From NCBI GenBank assembly GCA_963931105.1, contig OZ007004.1:2356001-2420000 (forward strand): a DNA stretch of 64,000 bases, given 5' to 3'. Source of the DNA: UMGS1590 sp900552455 (lineage in GTDB: Bacteria > Bacillota > Peptococcia > Peptococcales > Peptococcaceae). The position numbers and the translations under genes are program-made. Positions 36,281 through 45,466 of the stretch are shown one piece after another (the stretch's first letter is position 1; each line of letters opens with the position of its first letter). The notes below the pieces were generated by a model. That model was not told the origin of the DNA. It ran no database searches and saw nothing but the letters and a program-made list of their open reading frames with translations.

Positions 36281-36752
36281 CACTCCACACCTCCTTCAAT
36301 GTGTCTCGGAGCATGGCCCGCGCTCGTGAGAGCCGGGTTTTCACGTTGGCCTCGCTGATCTTCAGGATCTCTGCGATCTCGCGCACACTGTAATCTTCGT
36401 AGTAGAAAAGATGCACGACGATGCGATATTTCGGCGCGAGCTGCATCACTGCTTCGAACACCTGAGACGCTTCCTCGCTCTCAAAGCTGAGTGTGGTGAG
36501 CTGGTCCTCAAGGCTTGTGCGATTGCGCCGCCAGAAGCTTTTCGCGGCGTTTTTTGCTTTGTTGATCGTGACGCGGATGAGCCAGGCACGAATGTGCTCC
36601 TCGCTGTCAAATTCTTTCTTTGATATATGATATTGGATGAACGCGTCCTGCGCGGCTTCCTCGGCGTCTTCGCGGTTGGAGCAAACGCTGTAGGCGACGG
36701 CGTAGAGATTTTGATGGTAGCGCTGGACGAGCGTATCGACGGGAAGTCTCAT
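36270..36752 (-). CDS. ECF RNA polymerase sigma factor
   Basis: A 160-residue sigma-70 family factor with only regions 2 and 4. Region 2 spans residues 8-70 (LYAVAYSVCSNREDAEEAAQ, then AWLIRVTINKAKN), region 4 spans 100-155 (LAPKYRIVVHLFYYEDYSVR, then ISEANVKTRLSRARAMLR, the DNA-recognition helix for the -35 box). The start at 36752 follows AGGTGA by 5 bases. It probably forms a signalling pair with the overlapping downstream membrane protein. Confidence 0.9.
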   Translation of the reverse strand: MRLPVDTLVQRYHQNLYAVAYSVCSNREDAEEAAQDAFIQYHISKKEFDSEEHIRAWLIRVTINKAKNAAKSFWRRNRTSLEDQLTTLSFESEEASQVFEAVMQLAPKYRIVVHLFYYEDYSVREIAEILKISEANVKTRLSRARAMLRDTLKEVWSDDE

Positions 36753-36836
36753 GAGAATCACCTGCTTGTAAAAGGTTCCTTTGCCCATAATACAACTGAG
36801 GGCGGCGAAAGGTGACAGGAATTTGAAAAAATCCAC

Positions 36837-36867
36837 GAAAAAATCGCTCACCCGAGGGATGAGCGAT
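36837..36867 (-). terminator. Terminator of the asp23-recN operon
   Basis: ATCGCTCA and TGAGCGAT pair around a 9-base loop and are followed by TTTTTTCG on the minus strand, 8 bases after the recN stop codon. Confidence 0.88.
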
Positions 36868-36874
36868 GGTGGTT

Positions 36875-38545
36875 TTAATGAAAATGCTTCTGTGCGCGCA
36901 GGCGCGCAGCTGCTTCGAGCTGCCACGGGTCGGTACCGCCACTCATGCGGGCGATCTCGCGAACGAGCGCGTCCTCGCTATCGAGCAGAGCAACGTGGGT
37001 TTCGGTGAGATCGTTCACCGCCTGTTTTTCGATGAAGAAATTGCGGTCGCCGCGGGCAGCGATGCTTGGCGCGTGGGTGACGCAGATGACCTGCTCGTGC
37101 TGACCGAGGGCTTCGAGCTTATCGGCAACAGTGGTGAGCACGAGTCCGCCGATGCCGGTGTCGATCTCGTCGAAGATGAGGGTTTCGATGCCGCCGGCGC
37201 CGCTGAGGATGGTTTTGATGGCGAGCATGATGCGGCTCATTTCCCCGCCGGAGGCGATGTCGTAAAGCGGACGCAGCGGCATGCCAGGGTTTGGCGCGAT
37301 CATGAACAGACAGGTGTCGGTGCCGGAGGCGTCGCCGGCGAAACGCTCGAACTGTACGTCGAAGCGCACGGCTTCCATGGCCATGTCAGCGAGCTCTGCG
37401 ATGAGGCGCTGGCTGAACGCTTCACCGAGGGCAAGGCGGCTTTGGTGGAGCTTTTCGGCGAGCTCGGTATATTCGGCGCGATCGTGAGCGTAGGCTTTGC
37501 GAAGATCGGCGATGTCGGCATCCATGTCGGCGAAGTGGTCGATCTTTTCCTTCCATTCAGCGAGCGCGTCGACGAGGCTGTCGATGTCCATCTGATATTT
37601 GCGGCGCAGCTTGGCGAGCTGTGCGAGACGCGCGTCCATGGCTTCGAGGGTGGCTGGATCAAAATCAATGCCTTCGCGGTAATGCTCGAGATCGCGGGCG
37701 GTGTCGTCGATGACGATGCGCACGCTTTCGAGATCGCGCACGTAGGCTTTGACCTGCTCGTCGTACTGAGCGACGGCTTTGAGACGCTCAAGGGCATCGG
37801 TGAGCACTTCGTGGACGCTGCCCTGGGCGTCGTAGAGCGCGCCGGAGGCGGCGTAAGCGGCGTCGTAAAGATCCTGCGAATGGGCGGCCTGCTTGTAGCG
37901 CTGAGCGAGCTCTTCTTCCTCGCCTTTTTTGAGCTCGAGGGGCGCGAGTTCTTCGACACGCTCCTCGAGGGCGCTGAGCTCCTGCTCAAGCTTGGCCTGC
38001 TGGCGCAGAGCGCGCTTGAGGGCGCGGCCGCTCTGCTGCGCCTGAGCGTAAGCGGTGACGACCTGCGCGCGCAGATCCTGATGGGCAGCGTCGCCCATGG
38101 CGTCCAACAGCGCGAGACGTGTGGCGGGATCGCCAAGCTCGTCGTAATCGTGCTGGCCATAGATGCTGATGAGCTGGGCGCAGATGGATTTGAACTGGCT
38201 CAGGGTGACGATCTGACGATTGACGCGGCAGATATTTTTGCCATTTGAGCGGATCTGACGGGTGAGCACGATGGTCTGTCCGTCATGCTCGAGACCGAGG
38301 TCGTCCAGCGTTTGAAAAGCGCTGTGCCCTTCTGCCATGACGAAGACGGCTTCGACGAGGGCGTGGTCTTCGCCAACGCGGATGTCTGCGATGTTGGCGC
38401 GTTCGCCGAGGACGAGCTTGACGGCGTCGATGATGATGGATTTGCCGGCGCCGGTCTCGCCGGTGAGCACGTTGAAACGGCTGTCGAACGACAGATCGAC
38501 ATGCTTTAAGAGCGCGAAATTATCTACAGTAAGTCGTGCCAGCAT
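36875..38545 (-). CDS. recN: DNA repair protein RecN
   Basis: A 556-residue SMC-like ATPase for double-strand break repair. The Walker A motif GETGAGKSI is near residue 30, a long coiled coil fills about 150-360, the signature DIASGGEMSRIMLAIK is near 434, and Walker B FDEIDTGIGG near 466. The start at 38545 follows GGAGGG. It closes the long operon; in spore-forming Clostridia spoIVB and spo0A usually come next, but here a terminator and an ECF sigma gene do. Confidence 0.95.
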   Translation of the reverse strand: MLARLTVDNFALLKHVDLSFDSRFNVLTGETGAGKSIIIDAVKLVLGERANIADIRVGEDHALVEAVFVMAEGHSAFQTLDDLGLEHDGQTIVLTRQIRSNGKNICRVNRQIVTLSQFKSICAQLISIYGQHDYDELGDPATRLALLDAMGDAAHQDLRAQVVTAYAQAQQSGRALKRALRQQAKLEQELSALEERVEELAPLELKKGEEEELAQRYKQAAHSQDLYDAAYAASGALYDAQGSVHEVLTDALERLKAVAQYDEQVKAYVRDLESVRIVIDDTARDLEHYREGIDFDPATLEAMDARLAQLAKLRRKYQMDIDSLVDALAEWKEKIDHFADMDADIADLRKAYAHDRAEYTELAEKLHQSRLALGEAFSQRLIAELADMAMEAVRFDVQFERFAGDASGTDTCLFMIAPNPGMPLRPLYDIASGGEMSRIMLAIKTILSGAGGIETLIFDEIDTGIGGLVLTTVADKLEALGQHEQVICVTHAPSIAARGDRNFFIEKQAVNDLTETHVALLDSEDALVREIARMSGGTDPWQLEAAARLRAQKHFH

Positions 38546-38556
38546 GTCGATCCCTC

Positions 38557-39006
38557 CTATCTGGATGTATAGTCTTCTATTTTCTCAACAACTTCCTGCA
38601 CTGCTTCCTTTGGCTTGATGACGAGCATGACGGTGTCATCTCCGGCGAGTGTGCCGATGACCTGCGGCCAGCGGGCGCGGTCGATGGCGGAGGCGACGGT
38701 GTTGGCGTTGCCTGGCGCGGTGTTCAAAATGAGCAGGTTTTCGCTGTAATCGTAACTGAGGATAAATTCCCGCAGCACCATGCGCAGCTTGGCGTCGGTG
38801 ACGGGTGTTTCCTGAGCGATGACGTATTTATATCGGTCGCCGCCGATATTGACCTTAACGAGCAGGAGCTCCTTGATATCGCGGGAAATGGTGGCCTGAG
38901 TGGTCTCAAAGCCTTCCTGCTGCAGACGCTCGGCGAGTTCCTTCTGGGTGCCGATGGTCTCGTTGGATACGATCTCGAGGATGCGGCGTTGTCTTCTGTT
39001 TTTCAT
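38557..39006 (-). CDS. argR: Arginine repressor ArgR
   Basis: A 149-residue ArgR/AhrC regulator. Residues 1-70 form the winged helix (QKELAERLQQEGFETTQATI, then SRDIKELLLVKV). Residues 80-149 form the arginine-binding hexamer core, with GNANTVASAIDRARWP and GTLAGDDTVMLV. It represses arginine synthesis and activates its breakdown when arginine is plentiful. Its start overlaps the nadK stop by four bases, a fixed arrangement in the nadK-argR-recN block. Confidence 0.95.
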   Translation of the reverse strand: MKNRRQRRILEIVSNETIGTQKELAERLQQEGFETTQATISRDIKELLLVKVNIGGDRYKYVIAQETPVTDAKLRMVLREFILSYDYSENLLILNTAPGNANTVASAIDRARWPQVIGTLAGDDTVMLVIKPKEAVQEVVEKIEDYTSR

Positions 39007-39890
39007 TCTGATCCCCCTCTATGATGCATTCGGCGATAATTGCGGTCTAAGAGTTTGTTGCGCACGGTCTCGAAGAACTGGTGCTTTTCGAGCTGGACGA
39101 TGCGCGTCGGCGTTTCTGCCTTGTACACGCGCACAGTGTCTCCCTGCCTGAGATGGGTGGCGTAGCGCCCGTCTGTGAGCAGGTAGGCGTCTTTGCTGGA
39201 GCGCGTGAGATGGATCTCGATGCCGCCGGCGGCTGGCACGATGATGGCGTTGGTGCCGAGCACGTGGGCGCAGATCGGATTGACGATGAGACATTCTGTG
39301 CCGGGATAGATGAGCGGTCCGCCGGCAGAAAGGGAATAGCCAGTGGAACCAGTCGGCGTGGCGATGATGATGCCGTCGGCCTGATAGCTGTCGACGAGCT
39401 GTTCTTCGAGGTAGACGTCGAGCTCGAGGGTGTTTTCGACGGGATCGCGGTTGATTGTGACGTCGTTTAAGCCGACGGTCTGGCAGATGCGCGCGCCGTC
39501 GCGGTAGAGCTCGCCGCAGATGGTCATGCGCGCTTCAGTGCGATAGTTGCCGGCGATGAGCTGCTCGAGCTTTTCTTCAAACTCCTCCACCTCCAGCTCT
39601 GCGAGAAAGCCGAGGGTGCCCTGGTTGATGCCGATCAGCGGGATCTGGGCATTGCGCACGATGGTCGCTGCGCGCAAGAATGTGCCGTCACCGCCGATGA
39701 CGACCATGAGGGTGATACGCTCAAGAAACTCCGGCCTTGGCAGATAGGGAATCCCGGCGCGCTGTGCCTGCAGCTGATCGCCGGCAAACACGTCGACCTG
39801 ACGCGCCTGAAAAAGCCCGGCGACATACTGCGCGATGGCGCAGGTGTCCTCCCGTTTGATATTATAATACATGCCTACAGCCTGATGCAT
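39003..39890 (-). CDS. nadK: NAD kinase
   Basis: A 295-residue enzyme that phosphorylates NAD to NADP. The ATP-NAD kinase motifs are VIGGDGTFLRAA near residue 57, LNDVTINRDP near 132 and TPTGSTGYSLSAGGP near 165. The start at 39890 has AAGGAG 8 bases upstream; a longer frame lies beyond but overlaps the upstream gene. It belongs to the tlyA-nadK-argR-recN block. Confidence 0.95.
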   Translation of the reverse strand: MHQAVGMYYNIKREDTCAIAQYVAGLFQARQVDVFAGDQLQAQRAGIPYLPRPEFLERITLMVVIGGDGTFLRAATIVRNAQIPLIGINQGTLGFLAELEVEEFEEKLEQLIAGNYRTEARMTICGELYRDGARICQTVGLNDVTINRDPVENTLELDVYLEEQLVDSYQADGIIIATPTGSTGYSLSAGGPLIYPGTECLIVNPICAHVLGTNAIIVPAAGGIEIHLTRSSKDAYLLTDGRYATHLRQGDTVRVYKAETPTRIVQLEKHQFFETVRNKLLDRNYRRMHHRGGSE

Positions 39891-39906
39891 CACATTGTCT
39901 CCTTCG

Positions 39907-40419
39907 TCATTGGTAGGAATAGATGAACACAACGAGGAGCACGCCGACGAGCAGTCCACTGAGAAAGGACTTGAGCGGCAGCGCGCTGGTCGCTGGATCA
40001 TCAAACGCTACTTCAATGATATCATATTTATTCATGTCTATAAATAAAATTCCATCGGTCTGGAAAATATTCTGGTATTCAAAAAGCTGCCTGCGCACAT
40101 TTGGCAGGCGCACGTTGGCCTGTTTGCCGGTTTTCACCTCGACGAGAAAGTCGCGCCCGTCCTTGCGCACGAGATAGTCGGCCTTGATGAAGCTTTCGAC
40201 GCGCTCGCCGTCGACGCTCATGACGACGGGACGGCGCACCTGGGCGTCGAGGATGGTGTAGCCGCGCTGAACGAGAAGCTTTTCGGCGCGGTTTTCGCCG
40301 CTCTGAGCACGTCGGGCCACGGCGCGGCGCTGGTGGCGCGTCCATTTGTCGCGGCTCCAGCTGACGAAGAGGAGCGCGAGGGCGACGCCGAGGACGAGCC
40401 AGATGAGCTGCTTTTCCAT
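39907..40419 (-). CDS. Membrane protein with PD-(D/E)xK-like nuclease domain
   Basis: A 170-residue protein with a membrane segment at each end (residues 5-20 and 148-166) and a soluble centre. The centre begins with a helix around GENRAEKLLVQRGYTI, then has KADYLV followed by DFLVEVKTGKQAN, which places an Asp and a Glu-x-Lys as in PD-(D/E)xK nucleases (UPF0102/YraN-like spacing). The family function is unknown. Its first base overlaps the tlyA stop codon and it ends 16 bases before nadK, so it is a firm member of the operon although not part of the usual block. Confidence 0.65.
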   Translation of the reverse strand: MEKQLIWLVLGVALALLFVSWSRDKWTRHQRRAVARRAQSGENRAEKLLVQRGYTILDAQVRRPVVMSVDGERVESFIKADYLVRKDGRDFLVEVKTGKQANVRLPNVRRQLFEYQNIFQTDGILFIDMNKYDIIEVAFDDPATSALPLKSFLSGLLVGVLLVVFIYSYQ

Positions 40420-41237
40420 CAGGAGTCGGTCCGCTTGCCGAAATCGGCGAAGGTTTTTTCGACGAGAGCGTGTACGTCGACTGTCACAGGCTCGGCGTCA
40501 GGATCCTTGGTGAACCAGTAAAGGTATTCGATGTTGCCCTGTGGTCCCTGGATCGGTGAATGGACGACGCCGAGGGTTTTGAAGCCGAGCTCGGCGTTGA
40601 AATCGAGGATGCGACGGATGACCTCTTCATGCACGGCGGGATCGCGCACGACGCCGTTTTTGCCAACCTTGTCGCGGCCGGCTTCAAACTGCGGCTTGAT
40701 CAGCGCGACGCCGCTGCCGTTCTCCTTGAGGATGCTGTACGCAGCAGGCAGGATCTTCGTGAGAGAAATAAAGGCGACGTCGGTGGTCATCCAGTCCATG
40801 AGCTCAGGAAAATCCTCTGGCGTGAGGAAACGGGCGTTGGTCTTTTCCATATTGATGACGCGCGGATCGGTGCGCAGCTTCCAGGCGAGCTGACCATAGC
40901 CGACATCGACGGCGTAGACGCGCTTGGCGCCGTTTTGCAGCGCGCAGTCGACAAATCCTCCGGTGGAAGCGCCGAGATCGACGACGACGGCGTCCTGCAT
41001 GGAGATCGGGAAGCGCTTGAAGGCTTCGGCGAGCTTGAAGCCGCCGCGGCTGGCGTAGGGCAGCGGTTCGCCGACGAGGCGCAGCACTGCGTCTGTCGGC
41101 ACTTTGGTGCCGGCCTTGTCCATTTTCTGATCGTTGACGAGAACCATGCCGGCCATGATGTATTTCTGTGCTTTTTCGCGGGTGTCAGCGAGTCCCTGCT
41201 GCACGATGAGCACGTCGAGTCGTTCTTTTTTCGCCAT
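40419..41237 (-). CDS. tlyA: TlyA family rRNA 2'-O-methyltransferase / S4-domain protein
   Basis: A 272-residue protein. The S4 RNA-binding domain spans residues 1-62 (ERLDVLIVQQGLADTREKAQ, then VLVNDQKMDKAGTKV). The methyltransferase domain begins near 83 with VVDLGASTGGFVDCAL and shows VDVGYGQLAWKLR near 111 and LIKPQFEAG near 187. In other bacteria TlyA methylates 16S and 23S rRNA and affects capreomycin sensitivity; some members are annotated as hemolysins without good reason. The start at 41237 follows GGGAGGGACTGA. It lies 4 bases after dxs. Confidence 0.92.
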   Translation of the reverse strand: MAKKERLDVLIVQQGLADTREKAQKYIMAGMVLVNDQKMDKAGTKVPTDAVLRLVGEPLPYASRGGFKLAEAFKRFPISMQDAVVVDLGASTGGFVDCALQNGAKRVYAVDVGYGQLAWKLRTDPRVINMEKTNARFLTPEDFPELMDWMTTDVAFISLTKILPAAYSILKENGSGVALIKPQFEAGRDKVGKNGVVRDPAVHEEVIRRILDFNAELGFKTLGVVHSPIQGPQGNIEYLYWFTKDPDAEPVTVDVHALVEKTFADFGKRTDS

Positions 41238-41241
41238 GGTC

Positions 41242-43098
41242 TCAGTCCCTCCCGAGAAATGCTGCGATGCGCGCGGCGATCTTTTCCGGCGAGAGGCCGT
41301 TGTCGTCGCGCAATCTGCTGGTGTCGCCGTGGGCGACGAAGTGGTCCGGCAGGCCGATGCGCAGGATCGGCGCGGCGAGGCCGGCGTCGTTTGCTGCTTC
41401 GAGAACGGCGCTGCCAAAGCCACCGGCGAGCACGTTTTCTTCGACGGTGATGAGCGGCTTGTCTGCGGCAGCAAGGATGGTCTCTGTATCGAGGGGCTTG
41501 GCAAAGCGCGCGTTGATGACGCCTGCAGAAATGCCCTGCTCAGCGAGACGGTCTGCTGCGACGAGGGACAGCTCAACCATGGCGCCAATAGCGACGATGG
41601 TGACGTCTGTTCCCTGGCGCAGAACCTCGGCCTTGCCGTATGGGATGAGCTCGTAGTCGCTCACAAGGGCGTGCCCTGGTCCGCGACCGCGCGGATAGCG
41701 CAGCGCCACGAGCTTGTCATAGTGGATGGCGCTGTAGAGCATGTTCTGCAGCTCAGGCTCGTCCTTTGGCGCCATCACCGTCATGTTCGGGATGGTGCGC
41801 AGGAAGCTGAGATCGAAGACGCCGTGGTGCGTTGGACCGTCGGCGCCGACGATGCCTGCGCGGTCCAGGGCGAAAACGACTGGCGCGTTCTGCAGGGCGC
41901 AGTCGTGGATGAGCTGGTCGTAGGCGCGCTGCATGAAGGTGGAATAAATCGCGACGACAGGCTTGAGGCCGGAGAGGGCCATGGCGCTGGCCATGGTGGT
42001 GGCGTGCTCTTCGGCGATGCCAACGTCGAAGGCACGCTTCGGATAAGCCTTGTGGAAGGCGTCCATGCCTGTGCCGGAAGCCATCGCTGCGGTGATGCCG
42101 CAGATGCGGCTGTCGCTCGCGGCGAGGTCGACGAGGGTGTTGGCGAAAACCTTGGTGTAGCTTGGCTGCATCGATTTGTCGAGGGTTTCGCCAGTGGAGA
42201 TGTCAAAAGCGCCGACGCCGTGGAATTTGCCAGGATTTTTCTGCGCTGGCAGATAGCCGCGGCCTTTTTCTGTGAGACAGTGGATGAGCACAGGACAGTC
42301 GAACTGCTTGCTGTTTTCAAACACATGGATGAGCTCTTCGATGTCGTGACCGTTGACAGGGCCGTAGTAACGCAGCCCCAGCTCCTCGAACCAGCTGCCA
42401 CTGGTGAGCATGTGCTTGACGGTGTCCTTGAGACGGTCGGCCATTTCTGCCATGCGCGGACCGATGTTTGGAATGCGCTTGAGGAAATATTCCATGTCCT
42501 CCTTGAAGCGGTTGTAGCCGGGATCGGTGCGCATGCGGGTGAGGTACTGGCTCATGCCGCCGACGTTTGGCCCGATGCTCATTTCATTGTCGTTTAAGAT
42601 GACGGTCATCTTTGTCTGCAGATGCGCCGCGTAGTTGAGCGCTTCGAAGGCCATGCCGCCGGTCATGGCGCCGTCGCCGATGACGGCGATGACATCGCGG
42701 TCTTCGTGGAAGAGATCGCGCGCCACAGCGAAGCCGTCTGCTGCCGAGATCGAGGTGCTGGCGTGGCCTGCGCCGAAATCGTCGTAGATGCTCTCGCTGC
42801 GCTTTGGAAAACCGGACACGCCGCCGTACTGTCTGAGCGTGTCAAAACGGTCGTTGCGCCCGGTGAGCAGCTTATGCACGTAAGCCTGATGGCCGACGTC
42901 CCAGACGAGCTTGTCCTTTGGAAAATCGTACACATAATGCAGCGCCAGCGTGATCTCGACGATGCCGAGGTTTGGCGCGAGATGGCCGCCGTTTTTGGCG
43001 CAGACCTCGATCAGCCGCGCCCGTATCTCTTTGGCCAGGGCGCGCAGCTGGTCCATGGTCATATTTTTTATATCTTTGGACTGGATATCTTCCAACAT
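41242..43098 (-). CDS. dxs: 1-deoxy-D-xylulose-5-phosphate synthase
   Basis: A full-length 618-residue thiamine-diphosphate enzyme that condenses pyruvate and glyceraldehyde 3-phosphate, the first step of the MEP isoprenoid pathway. Motifs: HLAPNLGIVEIT near residue 39, GHQAYVHKLLTGR near 69, the thiamine-binding GDGAMTGGMAFEALN near 142, and the transketolase C-terminal ITVEENVLAGGFGSAV near 548. The start at 43098 follows GGAGGG. It stands between ispA and tlyA as in many Bacillota. Confidence 0.96.
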   Translation of the reverse strand: MLEDIQSKDIKNMTMDQLRALAKEIRARLIEVCAKNGGHLAPNLGIVEITLALHYVYDFPKDKLVWDVGHQAYVHKLLTGRNDRFDTLRQYGGVSGFPKRSESIYDDFGAGHASTSISAADGFAVARDLFHEDRDVIAVIGDGAMTGGMAFEALNYAAHLQTKMTVILNDNEMSIGPNVGGMSQYLTRMRTDPGYNRFKEDMEYFLKRIPNIGPRMAEMADRLKDTVKHMLTSGSWFEELGLRYYGPVNGHDIEELIHVFENSKQFDCPVLIHCLTEKGRGYLPAQKNPGKFHGVGAFDISTGETLDKSMQPSYTKVFANTLVDLAASDSRICGITAAMASGTGMDAFHKAYPKRAFDVGIAEEHATTMASAMALSGLKPVVAIYSTFMQRAYDQLIHDCALQNAPVVFALDRAGIVGADGPTHHGVFDLSFLRTIPNMTVMAPKDEPELQNMLYSAIHYDKLVALRYPRGRGPGHALVSDYELIPYGKAEVLRQGTDVTIVAIGAMVELSLVAADRLAEQGISAGVINARFAKPLDTETILAAADKPLITVEENVLAGGFGSAVLEAANDAGLAAPILRIGLPDHFVAHGDTSRLRDDNGLSPEKIAARIAAFLGRD

Positions 43099-43134
43099 TC
43101 TCCTGTTCCCTCCTTCACGAAACGTCGCCTGAGG

Positions 43135-44019
43135 TTATTTCTGACGGTTCACGATGTAGTCGGCGATGTAGTGGAGCACATCGCAATCGCCTGGCAGCCC
43201 TGTCAGACATTCCTGAGCAAGGCGGCACTGCTCCTGAGCCATGGCGCGGGAAGCGTCGAGGCCGTAGAGCGCTGGGTAGGTGGCTTTTTCGTTCTTCTCA
43301 TCGCTGCCGACAGGCTTGCCGATGACGGCTTCGTCGCCGACAACGTCGAGGATGTCGTCGGTGATCTGGAACGCCAGACCGATGTGCTGGCCGTAGCGGC
43401 TGAGCGCAGCAAGCTGCTCCGCGTTCGCACCGCCGATGATGGCCCCGATGCGCACAGAGGCCGTGATGAGGGCGCCGGTTTTGTGGGCGTGGATGTATTT
43501 CATGTTCGCTTCGTCGATGTGCTTGCCTTCGGCGAGGAGATCCTGCGCCTGACCGACGACCATGCCCTGGTTCCCTGCGCCAATGGCAAGCTCATGCGCA
43601 GCGCGCAGGCCGATCTCCGGCTTGTTCTGCGCCAGCCAGTAGCCGGTGATGTTTTCAAAGGCCTGAGTCTGCAGGCCGTCGCCAGCGAGGGTTGCCATGC
43701 CGACGCCGTAGACGATGTGGTTGGTTGGTTTGCCGCGGCGCAGCGCGTCGTCGTCCATGCCCGGCAGGTCGTCGTGGACGAGGGAGTAAGCGTGGATGCA
43801 TTCAATGCTCGCTGCGCTCACAAGGGCATCCTCCAGCTTGCCGCCAACAGCAGAGCAGGCCGCCAGCGCCAGCACAGGACGCAGGCGTTTGCCGCCGGAA
43901 AGCAGGCTGTAGGCCATGGCATCGACGAGCACGTCGTTGTAGCCGTCTTTTTCAGGCAAAAGCGTTGGCAGGGTCTCTTCGACGAGCTGCTGCAGCGCGG
44001 TCATTTTTTCCTTGCTCAT
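43135..44019 (-). CDS. ispA: Farnesyl diphosphate synthase (polyprenyl synthetase family)
   Basis: A 294-residue prenyltransferase that extends dimethylallyl diphosphate to geranyl and farnesyl diphosphate. The two aspartate-rich motifs are visible: VHDDLPGMDDDALRRGK near residue 79 and ITDDILDVVGDE near 216. GGKRLRPVLALAA near 42 and TGALI near 170 are also typical. The start at 44019 is set by GGAGG 7 bases upstream, inside the end of xseB. Farnesyl diphosphate is the precursor of undecaprenyl phosphate used with murJ-type export. Confidence 0.93.
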   Translation of the reverse strand: MSKEKMTALQQLVEETLPTLLPEKDGYNDVLVDAMAYSLLSGGKRLRPVLALAACSAVGGKLEDALVSAASIECIHAYSLVHDDLPGMDDDALRRGKPTNHIVYGVGMATLAGDGLQTQAFENITGYWLAQNKPEIGLRAAHELAIGAGNQGMVVGQAQDLLAEGKHIDEANMKYIHAHKTGALITASVRIGAIIGGANAEQLAALSRYGQHIGLAFQITDDILDVVGDEAVIGKPVGSDEKNEKATYPALYGLDASRAMAQEQCRLAQECLTGLPGDCDVLHYIADYIVNRQK

Positions 44020-44021
44020 GA

Positions 44022-44246
44022 TCATTCCTCCATTTGAAAGGCTTTTTCGACGCCATCCTGCAAGATCCTGATCTCGCCTTCAGCGTCGCGCAGCATCTTC
44101 TGACACTGGCTGGCCATATCCAGGCCCAGCTTGTACTGCTCCACCGCCTCTTCCAGCGGCAGCTCGCCCTGGCTGAGCGCCTTCAGCGCCTGCTCCAGGT
44201 TGGCCATGGCCTGTTCAAAAGTCAACGTTGGTTGTTGTTCACTCAT
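44022..44246 (-). CDS. xseB: Exodeoxyribonuclease VII small subunit
   Basis: A 74-residue helical protein. The pattern FEQAMANLEQALKALSQGEL, then PLEEAVEQYKLGLDMASQC, is that of XseB. It binds the large subunit XseA to form exonuclease VII, which degrades single-stranded DNA from either end. It overlaps xseA by 4 bases. Confidence 0.93.
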   Translation of the reverse strand: MSEQQPTLTFEQAMANLEQALKALSQGELPLEEAVEQYKLGLDMASQCQKMLRDAEGEIRILQDGVEKAFQMEE

Positions 44247-45466
44247 TGTTCGTCCCTCTTCTGATCGATCGACGTCGTTGTGCAGCTGGCAGCGCCATCG
44301 GCAAAATGCAGCGTCAGCGCGTCGCCAACGGCGAGCTGGCTGGTCGAGCGCACAGCCACCCCCTCCTTCTCGCAGAAGGAATAGCCGCGCGCCAGCACCT
44401 TGAGCGGGCTCAGCGCATCGAGCGTCGAGATATTTTCACTGAAACGTTTCTGTTTATCGTTCATCGTTTGCTGGAGCGCCTTGTCCAGCTCGGCCCAGCG
44501 CTGGTCCAGCGTGAGATGGTAGCTGGCCAGAAGCCGCGCCGGATCCTGCAGCAGGCTGCCGGAGAGATAGCCCGCAAGCACCTGCGCCTTGCGGCGCAAG
44601 AGCGCCTGCACCTCGCCTTCGCAGCGCGCGCGTGCTTCGCTGATCTCTCGCCACACCTGGGCGCGATCAGGCACAGCCAGCTCTGCCGCCATCGACGGCG
44701 TGCCAGCGCGCACATCCGCAGCGAAATCCGCCAGCGTCACGTCTGTCTCGTGGCCGACGGCGCTGACGATCGGCACCGGGCTTTGGGCGATCATGCGCAC
44801 GACCGGCTCCTCGTTGAAATTCCAGAGATCCTCCAGCGAGCCGCCGCCACGCCCGACGATGATCATATCGATGTCATCCCGCGCATAAAGCGCAGCCAGC
44901 CCCGCGCAGATCGAGCGCGCACCTTCCTGCCCCTGCACCGAAGCCGGCACCAGGAGCACCTCGCTCATCGGCCAACGACGACGCAGCACACGCAGCATGT
45001 CGCGGATCACCGCGCCAGTCGGCGAAGTGACAATTCCGATCTTTTTCGGCATGCGCGGCAGCGCGCGGCGCGTTTCTTCTGTTTTGAACACACCCTCCGC
45101 CGCAAGCTTGGCCTTGAGCTTTTCATACTGGAGCTGCAGATCGCCCACGCCCACCGGCAAGAGCCGCTGCACATAGAGCTGGTAGCTGCCGCTTTTCGTG
45201 TAGACCGAAACGCTGCCCTGGCAGATCACAGCCTGGCCGTTTTGCGGCAGCGCGCGCAGCTGCTGCGCCGCCGAGCGGAACATCACACAGTTGATCGCCG
45301 ACTTTTCGTCCTTGATCGAAAAATAGCAGTGGCCGCTGGCCGCGTGACGCTTGAAATTCGAGATCTCCCCTTCGACGCGGATGTTTTGCAGCACATCGTT
45401 TTTGTCGAAGAGGGCTTTGATGTAGTCGTTCAGCGCCGAAACCCTGACCACGCCCGGATTACTCAT
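44243..45466 (-). CDS. xseA: Exodeoxyribonuclease VII large subunit
   Basis: A 407-residue nuclease subunit. The N-terminal OB domain holds VEGEISNFKRHAASGHCYF near residue 31. The catalytic core shows GIVTSPTGAVIRDM near 134, IIVGRGGGSLEDLWNFN near 187 and VSAVGHETDVTLADF near 224, where the metal-binding acids lie. The C-terminus ends with the family's ALSPLKVLARGYSF. The start at 45466 overlaps the end of nusB; longer frames upstream are inside nusB and rejected. Confidence 0.94.
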   Translation of the reverse strand: MSNPGVVRVSALNDYIKALFDKNDVLQNIRVEGEISNFKRHAASGHCYFSIKDEKSAINCVMFRSAAQQLRALPQNGQAVICQGSVSVYTKSGSYQLYVQRLLPVGVGDLQLQYEKLKAKLAAEGVFKTEETRRALPRMPKKIGIVTSPTGAVIRDMLRVLRRRWPMSEVLLVPASVQGQEGARSICAGLAALYARDDIDMIIVGRGGGSLEDLWNFNEEPVVRMIAQSPVPIVSAVGHETDVTLADFAADVRAGTPSMAAELAVPDRAQVWREISEARARCEGEVQALLRRKAQVLAGYLSGSLLQDPARLLASYHLTLDQRWAELDKALQQTMNDKQKRFSENISTLDALSPLKVLARGYSFCEKEGVAVRSTSQLAVGDALTLHFADGAASCTTTSIDQKRDEQ

